A stretch of 5,511 nt of DNA from an uncultured Selenomonadales bacterium (GTDB lineage: Bacteria > Bacillota > Negativicutes > Selenomonadales > Selenomonadaceae), in contig CAMVIO010000143.1 in assembly GCA_947167555.1 (NCBI GenBank), positions 1 to 5,511 on the forward strand. The letters run 5' to 3'. Positions 1 through 5,511 of this stretch are shown here, piece by piece. Position 1 is the stretch's first letter; every line of letters begins with the position of its first letter. A model generated the notes under the pieces. It had not been told where the DNA came from and ran no database searches. It worked only from the letters and a program-made list of their open reading frames with translations. Made by a program: the position numbers and the translations under genes.

Positions 1-2
1 CG

Positions 3-1439
3 GAGCAACTGAAAAACAGCATATTGCAGCGAGCCATCGAGGGAAAGCTGGTGGAGCAGCGCGAAGAGGAAGGAACCGCCGCCGAACTGCTGCGCGAGAT
101 CAAGGCGGAAAAGGCGCAGCTTATCAAAGAAGGGAAGCTGAAAAAGGAAAAAAACCTGCCGGAGATAAAGGCAGAGGAGATTCCGTTTGAGATTCCTGAG
201 AGTTGGGAATGGGTGCGGCTAAACGAGGTTGCTGTGAGTGGTCTTGGAAAAACTCTCAATAAAACCAAAGATGCCGGAATCTCAAAACCTTATCTTTGCA
301 GTATCAATGTATATTGGAATGGTATTTCTCTCAATACCATCAAGGAAGCTGCTTTTGACGATGAATCCCAAAGGAAATATCGTTTACAGAAAGGCGATTT
401 GTTAATATGTGAAGGTGGAGAAACAGGACGTGCGGCAATTTGGGAGCACGATATAGAAATGTATTATCAAAATGCTTTGCATAGAGTCCGTTTTTTCGGC
501 AACATAAATCCAAAATTTTTTCTCGCTTGTTTACAGCTATACAAATATAACGGCACAATCGATGCACATTGTAAAGGCGTAACCATCAAACATTTTGTTC
601 AATCTTCATTGAATGAAATATTATTTCCCCTTCCCCCGCTGGCCGAGCAAAAACGCATTGTCGCCAAAATCGAGGAACTGTTGCCCCATATCGAGCAGTA
701 CGGCAAAGCCCATGACGAATTGACCGCGCTGAACGAGAAATTCCCCGACGCCATGAAAAAGAGCGTCCTGCAATACGCGATGGAAGGCAAGCTGGTGGAG
801 CAGCGCGAAGAAGAAGGCACGGCGAAGGAGCTTTTACAAATAATCGACAAATACAATACGAAATTATCACCTTGCAAAAGTGAGTTAAATTTTTCTTCGA
901 TGAATTACGATATTCCTGCAAGCTGGAGCTTCGTCGAATTGAATCGCATTTTGAGCTTTGTGGATTATCGTGGGAAAACGCCGCATAAAAGCGCCACAGG
1001 CATATTTTTGATAACGGCTTCAAATATAAAAAAGGGATATATGGACTACACGCGAAAAGAATATATATCCCGTGAAGAATATCAAACACGACAGGAACGG
1101 GGAATCACAGAAAAAGGTGACTTACTTTTTACAACCGAAGCTCCAATGGGAAGTAGTGCAATATGCGACATAGACGAGTGTTCTTGTGGACAAAGGATTA
1201 TCACTTTCAAGGAATATCATAAAAACACTGTAGACCTTTCTTTGATGATGTATTTCATTTTATCTCCCAGATTCCAACAGCAGCTTCTTGATAACTGCAC
1301 TGGGACAACAGCCAAAGGCATTAAAGCTGAAAAACTAAAACATTTTCTCGTCCCCCTTCCCCCGCTCGCCGAGCAAAAGCGCATCGTCGCGAAAATCGAG
1401 GAACTGCTGGCATGCTGCGGGGCGCTGGAGAAAGCGTAA
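3..1439 (+). CDS. hsdS: Type I restriction-modification specificity subunit HsdS (5' partial)
   Basis: DNA-recognition subunit of a type I R-M enzyme; it sets the bipartite target for both methylation and cleavage. The frame is open to the left edge, reading EQLKNSILQ before the TTG at 24, a typical HsdS N-terminal motif, so the true start probably lies only a few codons outside the window. Counting from the TTG at 24 as residue 1, the order is: conserved segment 1 (EGKLVEQREEEGTA near residue 6), linker helix, TRD1 from about residue 53 (IPFEIPESWEW) to 200, central conserved region with PLPPLAEQKRIVAKIEELL at 202-220 and a second EGKLVEQREEEGTA near 254, TRD2 from about 295 (YDIPASW) to 441, and a second PLPPLAEQKRIVAKIEELL at 444-462. 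The remaining length (about 478 aa) is normal for a two-TRD HsdS. The TRDs are AT-rich and the conserved parts GC-rich, so the gene is a mosaic. It lies upstream of hsdR and hsdM, separated from them by a repeat element. The family is certain; the DNA target cannot be read from the sequence. Confidence 0.95.
   Translation, partial: EQLKNSILQRAIEGKLVEQREEEGTAAELLREIKAEKAQLIKEGKLKKEKNLPEIKAEEIPFEIPESWEWVRLNEVAVSGLGKTLNKTKDAGISKPYLCSINVYWNGISLNTIKEAAFDDESQRKYRLQKGDLLICEGGETGRAAIWEHDIEMYYQNALHRVRFFGNINPKFFLACLQLYKYNGTIDAHCKGVTIKHFVQSSLNEILFPLPPLAEQKRIVAKIEELLPHIEQYGKAHDELTALNEKFPDAMKKSVLQYAMEGKLVEQREEEGTAKELLQIIDKYNTKLSPCKSELNFSSMNYDIPASWSFVELNRILSFVDYRGKTPHKSATGIFLITASNIKKGYMDYTRKEYISREEYQTRQERGITEKGDLLFTTEAPMGSSAICDIDECSCGQRIITFKEYHKNTVDLSLMMYFILSPRFQQQLLDNCTGTTAKGIKAEKLKHFLVPLPPLAEQKRIVAKIEELLACCGALEKA
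45..67 (+). repeat. Direct repeat A, copy 1 (hsdS conserved segment)
   Basis: A 23-base stretch encoding KLVEQREE is identical to bases 789-811. The similarity extends more loosely on both sides (about 3-103 against 747-847), covering the conserved helix and GTAxELL motif. It is the DNA-level counterpart of the internal protein duplication that gives HsdS its pseudo-twofold symmetry. Confidence 0.9.
225..622 (+). other. hsdS TRD1 variable cassette (AT-rich)
   Basis: Part of hsdS encoding the first target recognition domain, which contacts one half of the bipartite site. Base composition drops sharply relative to the flanks: rows 301-360 and 541-600 are each about 37% GC by hand count, against about 65% in a sampled row of hsdR. 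The protein here has no sequence resemblance I can see to TRD2, while the flanking segments are near-identical in the two halves. Boundaries are approximate and come from the composition shift and the conserved motifs. The composition suggests, but does not prove, that this cassette was acquired separately. Confidence 0.75.
627..683 (+). repeat. Direct repeat B, copy 1 (PLPPLAEQKRIVAKIEELL)
   Basis: 57-base stretch matching 1353-1409 at 52 of 57 positions by manual alignment, and encoding an identical 19-residue peptide; all five differences are synonymous. It closes TRD1 and forms part of the conserved helical scaffold that binds HsdM. Confidence 0.9.
789..811 (+). repeat. Direct repeat A, copy 2 (hsdS conserved segment)
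   Basis: Exact 23-base match to 45-67, displaced by 744 bases in the same frame. Together the copies bracket TRD1 plus the central region and would allow RecA-dependent exchange or loss of one half of the gene, or exchange with other hsdS genes carrying the same segment. Confidence 0.9.
837..1347 (+). other. hsdS TRD2 variable cassette (AT-rich)
   Basis: Second target recognition domain of HsdS. It starts right after the duplicated EGKLVEQREEEGTAKELL segment and ends at the second PLPPLAEQKRIVAKIEELL motif. Row 1021-1080 is about 32% GC by hand count. The left edge is abrupt: similarity to the first half stops around base 835, and the lysine-rich linker present before TRD1 (KAEKAQLIKEGKLKKEK) is absent here, replaced by a short unrelated stretch leading to YDIPASW. 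This looks like a recombination joint. Boundaries are approximate. Confidence 0.75.
1353..1409 (+). repeat. Direct repeat B, copy 2 (PLPPLAEQKRIVAKIEELL)
   Basis: Second copy of the 57-base segment at 627-683, displaced by 726 bases. It closes TRD2 close to the C-terminus of HsdS. The purely synonymous differences show that the peptide is conserved by selection rather than by a very recent duplication alone. Confidence 0.9.
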
Positions 1440-1454
1440 CGCACGACGTATCTT

Positions 1455-1502
1455 GCCTTCCCCTTTGGGGAAGGGGGACCGGCGAAGCCGGTGGATGAGG
1501 TG
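1455..1502 (+). repeat. Left terminal inverted repeat of the element
   Basis: 48 bases that pair imperfectly with 1541-1591. The outer stem CCTTCCCC-TTT-GGGGAAGG and the inner stem ACCGGC-GAA-GCCGGT are each self-complementary, so the arm can fold alone or pair with its partner. Confidence 0.75.
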
Positions 1503-1540
1503 GCCTCATCGTCACGCTCATTTTCATCGTTACGTTCTGA

Positions 1541-1591
1541 CACCTCATCCGTCAGCCCTACGGGCTGCCACCTTCCCCTCAAGGGGAAGGC
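1541..1591 (-). repeat. Right terminal inverted repeat of the element
   Basis: 51 bases, inverted relative to the left arm. The outer hairpin sequence is nearly the same as on the left, but the inner hairpin differs (CAGCCC-TAC-GGGCTG) while remaining a perfect 6 bp stem with a 3-base loop. Confidence 0.75.
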
Positions 1592-1622
1592 GAATTGGAT
1601 TCTCCGTTCCCAAGCACATCTC

Positions 1623-1630
1623 GGAGGTGA
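1623..1630 (+). promoter_or_regulatory. Ribosome binding site of hsdR
   Basis: GGAGGTGA is a full match to the Shine-Dalgarno consensus and lies 6 bases before the ATG at 1637, which fixes the hsdR start. It lies outside the repeat element (31 bases past its right end), so the insertion left translation initiation intact. Confidence 0.9.
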
Positions 1631-1636
1631 AACCGC

Positions 1637-3949
1637 ATGGACAAGAAACAATTGAGCGAGGAGGACGTCAAGCGCCTTTTCATTACGCCCGCCATTGAAG
1701 CCCAATGGCACAAGGACCATATCCGCATGGAGGCGAAGATCACCGACGGGCGCATGAATATCAAAGGCAATCTCGCCGTCCGCAACACGCCGAAAAAAGC
1801 GGACTATCTGCTCTATACGGCAAGCGGTCACCCCATCGCCGTGGTGGAGGCGAAGGACAACAACCATTCCGTTTCCTTCGGCATGCAGCAGGCGAAGGAA
1901 TACGCCGCCATGATGGATTTGAAATTCGCGTACAGTTCCAACGGCGACGCCTTTCAAGAGTATGATTTCTTGACGGGACAGGAGCGGACGTTTCCGCTGT
2001 CCGCGTTTCCGACGGAAAAGGCGCTGACGGCGCGGCTCGCCTCGGGCAGCGAATGGAACGAAACCGAGCGTTTGCTGATGAATCAGCCCTGCTACGTTTC
2101 GCAGACCACTTACGCGCCGCGATATTACCAGCAGGTCGCCATCGACCGCACGCTGGACGCCGTCGCGAAGGGACAGCAGCGCGTCCTGCTCGTCATGGCC
2201 ACCGGCACGGGCAAGACCTATACCGCCTTCCAGATTGTCTACCGTCTTTTGAAGACGGGGCTGAAAAAGAAAATCCTCTACCTCGCGGACAGGAACATTC
2301 TCGTCGACCAGTCCATCGCGCAGGATTTCAAGCCGCTGGAGAAAGTCATCCACAAAGTGAACTTCGCGAAGGACGACCCGACGACCATCAAGTCCTATCA
2401 GGTGTATTTCGCGCTCTATCAGCAAATGGTCGGCGACGACGAAGTGCCGCATTTTCAGGAGCTTTTCGCGCCGGAGTTCTTCGACCTCGTCATCGTGGAC
2501 GAGTGCCATCGCGGCTCGGCGAAAGAGGAGAGCCGCTGGCGCAGGGTGCTGGAATATTTCAAAGGCGCGACGCAGATCGGCATGACCGCCACGCCGAAGG
2601 AAACCAAATACACGTCGAACATCGACTATTTCGGAAAGCCCGTTTACACTTACAGTCTGAAGCAGGGCATTGACGACGGTTTTCTCGCGCCCTTCCGCGT
2701 GGTGAATATCCATACGAACATCGGCGACGAGTGGCGCCCCGTCAAAGGCCAGCGGGACTACTTCGGGAACGAGATCGAGGACCGCATATACAACAACAGC
2801 GACTATGATTATTCCATCATCATCGCGGACCGCATTCGCGAGGTGGCCGAGCAGATCACGGCGTACCTTCGCGCCACCGACCGATACGCGAAAACGATCG
2901 TGTTCTGCGCCAGCGAGGACGCCGCCGAGCGTATGCGTGCGGCGCTGGTGAGCTGCAACGCGGACATGATGAAGGAGAATCCCGATTACGTCGTCCGCAT
3001 CACGGGCAGCGACGATTACGGGAAGAGCAAGCTCGACTATTTCATCTCCGTCAGCGCGAAGTATCCGGTCATCGCCACCACCTCGGAGCTGCTCTCCACG
3101 GGCGTCGACTGCAAGATGACGAAGGTGATCGCCCTCGACAAAAACATTTCGTCCATGACGATGTTCAAGCAGATCGTCGGGCGCGGCACGCGGCTTCGGG
3201 AGAAGGACGGCAAGACCAGCTTCACGATCATGGATTTTCGCGGCGTCACAAGGCTCTTTGCCGATCCCGACTGGGACGGGCCGATTGAGCAGGAAGAAGG
3301 CTTCACTGGCGGAGGAGACGGTCCGGGCAAGAAGAAAAAGAAAAAAGACGGCGGCGATCCGCCAATCCCGAAAGAAATGCCCGTCGTCCTTCGCGACGGC
3401 TGCACGGTCTATACCGTCAACAAGACGGTTTCCGTCTATGACGCCAACGGAAAGCTGCTGAAACAGGAGAGCATCACGGACTATACAAAAGAAAACGTCA
3501 AAGGCGAGTACGCTACGCTGGACGCCTTTATCCGCAAATGGACGGCGACCGAGAAGAAAAAGGCCATCGCCGACGCTTTGAAAGCACAAGGCATCGACCT
3601 CGACAAGCTGAAAGCCGATATGGGGAAGGAGGACGTGGACGACTTCGACCTGATCTGCCATATCGCCTACGACCAGAAGCCCCTGACCCGCCGCGAACGC
3701 GCCGAGAACGTCAAGAAGCGCGACTTCCTGCACAAGTACAGCGGCGCGGCGCGGGAAGTGCTGGAGATTTTGCTGGACAAGTATATGAATCTCGGCATCC
3801 GCGAGGTGGAAGAAACCGCCGTCCTGAAAATGGACGAGTTCCGAAAATTCGGCACGCCGCCCGCGATTATCAAAAACTGCTTCGGCGGCAAGGAAAGTTT
3901 CAAGGCCGCGCTGAAATCATTGGAAGAAGAAATCTATAAGGCGGGATGA
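1637..3949 (+). CDS. hsdR: Type I restriction endonuclease subunit HsdR (EcoEI-like)
   Basis: ATP-dependent translocation and cleavage subunit of the R-M complex: it reels in DNA from an unmethylated site and cuts at a distance. N-terminal nuclease domain (about 1-130) shows a PD-(D/E)xK-type core with D56 and E71-A72-K73. The SF2 helicase core shows the Q motif RYYQQ (162-166), Walker A MATGTGKT (187-194), Walker B DECHRG (288-293), motif III MTATP (316-320), TIVFC (420-424), the TTSELLSTGVDC stretch (481-492) and motif VI QIVGRGTRLR (512-521). A glycine/lysine-rich linker with six consecutive lysines (565-570) leads to a helical C-terminal domain of the EcoEI_R_C type (about 590-768). At 770 aa it fits the short EcoEI-like family and is complete, with all catalytic motifs intact. 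ATG start with a perfect Shine-Dalgarno. It ends 6 bases before hsdM, so the two are surely co-transcribed. Base composition is uniformly GC-rich, unlike the hsdS variable domains. Confidence 0.96.
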   Translation: MDKKQLSEEDVKRLFITPAIEAQWHKDHIRMEAKITDGRMNIKGNLAVRNTPKKADYLLYTASGHPIAVVEAKDNNHSVSFGMQQAKEYAAMMDLKFAYSSNGDAFQEYDFLTGQERTFPLSAFPTEKALTARLASGSEWNETERLLMNQPCYVSQTTYAPRYYQQVAIDRTLDAVAKGQQRVLLVMATGTGKTYTAFQIVYRLLKTGLKKKILYLADRNILVDQSIAQDFKPLEKVIHKVNFAKDDPTTIKSYQVYFALYQQMVGDDEVPHFQELFAPEFFDLVIVDECHRGSAKEESRWRRVLEYFKGATQIGMTATPKETKYTSNIDYFGKPVYTYSLKQGIDDGFLAPFRVVNIHTNIGDEWRPVKGQRDYFGNEIEDRIYNNSDYDYSIIIADRIREVAEQITAYLRATDRYAKTIVFCASEDAAERMRAALVSCNADMMKENPDYVVRITGSDDYGKSKLDYFISVSAKYPVIATTSELLSTGVDCKMTKVIALDKNISSMTMFKQIVGRGTRLREKDGKTSFTIMDFRGVTRLFADPDWDGPIEQEEGFTGGGDGPGKKKKKKDGGDPPIPKEMPVVLRDGCTVYTVNKTVSVYDANGKLLKQESITDYTKENVKGEYATLDAFIRKWTATEKKKAIADALKAQGIDLDKLKADMGKEDVDDFDLICHIAYDQKPLTRRERAENVKKRDFLHKYSGAAREVLEILLDKYMNLGIREVEETAVLKMDEFRKFGTPPAIIKNCFGGKESFKAALKSLEEEIYKAG

Positions 3950-3955
3950 TACGGA

Positions 3956-5419
3956 ATGAGCAATTTGAACGGTCTGATCAAAAAACTGCGGGACGTCATG
4001 CGGAACGATCCCGGCATCAACGGCGACGCCCAGCGCATCGAGCAAATCGTCTGGATGCTGTTCCTCAAAGTCTATGACGCCAAGGAAGAAGAATGGGAAT
4101 GTGACGACGACGGCTATACTTCCGTCATTCCCGAAAAATACCGCTGGCGAAACTGGGCGAAAGCCGACAATGCGGGGCACGCGCTGACGGGCGACGAGCT
4201 GCTTTCCTTCGTGGACGAGCTTTTCAAGACGCTGAAGGAACTTGCCGTCACGCCCGATATGCCCGCGAAGAAGAGCGTCGTCAAGAGCGTCTTCGAGGAC
4301 ACGAACCAGTATATGAAGAACGGCGTGCTGCTGCGGCAGATCGTGGACGTCATCGAGGGAATCGACCTGACCAGCTACGAGAATATCCACGCCCTCGGCG
4401 ACATTTACGAAACGATCTTGAAGGAGCTGCAATCCGCCGGAAGCGCGGGCGAATTTTACACGCCCCGCGCCGTCACCGACTTCATGGCGCAGATGATCGC
4501 GCCGAAGCTCGGCGAAAGCATGGCGGATTTCGCCTGCGGTACGGGCGGTTTTATCGTCAGTTGGCTGCGGGAGCTGGAGAAGCAGGAAAAAACCACCGCC
4601 GACCGCAAGGCGCGGCTTTGCTCCGCCCACGGCGTCGAGAAGAAGCAGTTCCCCTATATGCTGGCGGTCACGAATCTGCTGCTCCACGACGTGGACGAGC
4701 CGGACGTCCTGCACGACAACAGCTTGATGAAAGACGTGCTGGACTACACCGACGACGACCGTTTCGACGTGATCCTGATGAATCCGCCTTACGGCGGCAA
4801 CGAACTGCCCATCGTCCAGAGCCATTTCCCCGCCGACCTCGCCGACTCCGAGACCGCCGACCTTTTCATGAGCGTCATCATGTACCGGCTGAAGAAAGGC
4901 GGGCGCGCCGCCGTGGTGCTGCCCGACGGCTTCCTGTTCGGCACGGACAACACGAAGGCGAGCATCAAGAAGAAGCTGCTGTCGGAGTTTGACCTGCACA
5001 CCATCGTCCGCCTGCCGGGCAGCGTTTTCTCACCCTATACGAGCATCACCACGAACATCCTTTTCTTCAATCACACGCACCCGACGAAGGAAACCTGGTT
5101 CTACCGTCTCGACATGCCCGAGGGCTACAAGCATTTCTCCAAGACGAAGCCGATGAAGCTCGAGCACTTCCGCCCGGTCATCGACTGGTGGAACAACCGC
5201 GAAGAAATCGAGGAGGACGGCAGCCCGAAAGCGAAAAAATACACCGCCCGGGAACTCTCTGACGGCGGCTACAACCTCGACCTCTGCGGCTTCCCGCATG
5301 AGGAAGAGGAAATCCTCGAACCCTTCGAGCTGATCGCGCGGTACAAGGAAAAGCGCACGGCGCTGAACGCCGAGATCGACGATGTGCTGGGGAAGATCGA
5401 GGAACTGCTGAAGATCTGA
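3956..5419 (+). CDS. hsdM: Type I DNA N6-adenine methyltransferase subunit HsdM
   Basis: Transfers a methyl group from S-adenosylmethionine to N6 of adenine within the site chosen by HsdS; M2S is the methylase and addition of R gives the restriction complex. The N-terminal HsdM helical domain (about 5-130) begins LNGLIKKLRDVMR and contains FLKVYDAKEEEWE. The catalytic N6-MTase domain (about 140-440) has GEFYTPR (165-171), the AdoMet-binding motif I DFACGTGGF (191-199), an acidic E228 in the motif II position, and the catalytic NPPY (276-279) preceded by FDVILM. A VVLPDGFLFG strand follows at 320-329. The C-terminal helical tail ends in DVLGKIEELLKI and probably contacts HsdS. The length of 487 aa is normal and all motifs are intact. 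The start at 3956 follows the hsdR stop by 6 bases; the upstream AAGGCGGG (3938-3945) is only a fair ribosome site, so translational coupling to hsdR is likely. Confidence 0.97.
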   Translation: MSNLNGLIKKLRDVMRNDPGINGDAQRIEQIVWMLFLKVYDAKEEEWECDDDGYTSVIPEKYRWRNWAKADNAGHALTGDELLSFVDELFKTLKELAVTPDMPAKKSVVKSVFEDTNQYMKNGVLLRQIVDVIEGIDLTSYENIHALGDIYETILKELQSAGSAGEFYTPRAVTDFMAQMIAPKLGESMADFACGTGGFIVSWLRELEKQEKTTADRKARLCSAHGVEKKQFPYMLAVTNLLLHDVDEPDVLHDNSLMKDVLDYTDDDRFDVILMNPPYGGNELPIVQSHFPADLADSETADLFMSVIMYRLKKGGRAAVVLPDGFLFGTDNTKASIKKKLLSEFDLHTIVRLPGSVFSPYTSITTNILFFNHTHPTKETWFYRLDMPEGYKHFSKTKPMKLEHFRPVIDWWNNREEIEEDGSPKAKKYTARELSDGGYNLDLCGFPHEEEEILEPFELIARYKEKRTALNAEIDDVLGKIEELLKI

Positions 5420-5460
5420 AAACGAGGGAAAAGACAAAGAAAATTGGAGCAAACAGGAAA

Positions 5461-5511
5461 ATGGACGCGGTTTTATATATCCACGGGAAAGAGGGCAGCG
5501 CGGCGGAAAGC
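5461..5511 (+). CDS. Probable alpha/beta hydrolase, N-terminal fragment (runs off the window)
   Basis: The last 17 codons read MDAVLYIHGKEGSAAES. A hydrophobic beta strand followed by HGKxGS is the usual beginning of small alpha/beta hydrolases, where the HG region forms the oxyanion hole; I recall Bacillota family members starting almost identically with HGKGGSAAES. Position 11 is Glu here, where I would expect Gly. A GGAG at 5446-5449 lies 11 bases ahead of the ATG, a slightly long but workable spacing; an AGGA at 5455-5458 is too close. The gene lies 41 bases after hsdM with no terminator between them, so read-through from the R-M operon is possible. No catalytic triad is visible in this fragment. 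The identification rests on the motif alone, and another fold is possible. Confidence 0.6.
   Translation, partial: MDAVLYIHGKEGSAAES

Larger units (their letters stand above)
1455..1591. repeat. MITE-like imperfect inverted-repeat element between hsdS and hsdR
   Basis: A 137-base non-coding element fills most of the 197-base hsdS-hsdR gap. Its ends are inverted repeats: left arm 1455-1502 and right arm 1541-1591 both start, reading inward, with GCCTTCCCCTT and finish with GGATGAGGTG. Each arm holds two perfect hairpins: 1456-1474 (8 bp stem, TTT loop) and 1478-1492 (6 bp, GAA loop) on the left; 1553-1567 (6 bp, TAC loop) and 1571-1590 (8-9 bp) on the right. A further stem, GATGAGG/CCTCATC, lies at 1494-1510. 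The core (1503-1540) contains a near-direct repeat CATCGTCACG/CATCGTTACG. There is no transposase and no clear target-site duplication. From memory, similar sequences recur in many Bacillota intergenic regions, which suggests a MITE or REP-like family; a copy-number search was not possible. Transcribed, it would form a long structured RNA. Confidence 0.75.

Noticed and set aside
24..26. TTG as the true hsdS start
   Set aside because: The frame continues upstream with EQLKNSILQ, a conserved HsdS motif, and no ribosome site precedes the TTG. The real start is outside the window.
1456..1590. Rho-independent terminator after hsdS
   Set aside because: The hairpins are strong, but none is followed by a run of T; the right hairpin is followed by CGAATTGG. 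The symmetrical two-arm layout fits a repeat element better. A termination effect cannot be excluded.
1453..1698. Small + strand ORF of 81 codons
   Set aside because: It is made of the repeat element read in one frame and then overlaps the hsdR start out of frame; no suitable ribosome site was seen.
1217..3733. Very long open frame on the - strand (838 codons)
   Set aside because: It runs antisense across the end of hsdS, the repeat element and most of hsdR. Its sequence shows no recognisable domain, while the + strand has intact R-M motifs. Codon bias in the GC-rich gene removes stops from the opposite strand.
4561..4992. Arginine-rich + strand ORF inside hsdM
   Set aside because: Out-of-frame shadow of hsdM, low-complexity Arg/Ala composition typical of a shifted frame in a GC-rich gene, and no ribosome site.
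3917..4999. Long open frame on the - strand (360 codons)
   Set aside because: It lies antisense to hsdM and spans the hsdR-hsdM junction; no motif is visible, and it is best explained as a shadow of the hsdM codon pattern.
1..5511. CRISPR array, tRNA, rRNA or a novel defence gene hidden in the window
   Set aside because: No regularly spaced repeats and no RNA gene signature were seen. Apart from the 197-base gap and the 41-base gap, the window is filled by three recognisable R-M genes and one partial flanking gene.

Overview
The window holds a nearly complete type I restriction-modification locus, all on the + strand. The order is hsdS (specificity subunit, 5' end just outside the window), a 137-base inverted-repeat element in the intergenic gap, hsdR (restriction/translocation subunit) and hsdM (N6-adenine methyltransferase). 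The first 17 codons of a probable alpha/beta hydrolase follow at the right edge. The R subunit has the short (770 aa) EcoEI-like domain layout rather than the longer EcoKI-like one.

The organism is most likely a Gram-positive-lineage bacterium (Bacillota) of moderately high GC. Hand counts of single 60-base rows give about 65% GC in hsdR and 32-37% in the two variable parts of hsdS. The HsdS conserved segments, the strong GGAGGTGA ribosome site of hsdR and the style of the intergenic repeat resemble what I remember from Negativicutes (Selenomonas/Megasphaera-type) and related gut Firmicutes. That assignment is from memory and is weak.

Layout. 3-1439: hsdS, with two target recognition domains (TRD1, TRD2) embedded in duplicated conserved segments. 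1440-1636: gap filled mostly by the MITE-like element at 1455-1591, followed by the hsdR ribosome site. 1637-3949: hsdR, with an N-terminal PD-(D/E)xK nuclease, an SF2 translocase and a C-terminal EcoEI-type domain. 3956-5419: hsdM, beginning 6 bases after the hsdR stop and in the same reading frame. 5420-5460: short A-rich gap with no visible terminator. 5461-5511: start of the hydrolase-like gene.

Working together: HsdS recognises a bipartite DNA site, one half per TRD. Two HsdM bind it to form the methyltransferase, and HsdR joins to translocate and cut unmethylated DNA. I see no previously undescribed system here. The points that merit a second look are the recombination-ready mosaic structure of hsdS, the structured repeat between hsdS and hsdR, the S-R-M gene order, and the in-frame hsdR/hsdM junction separated only by one TGA and two sense codons.
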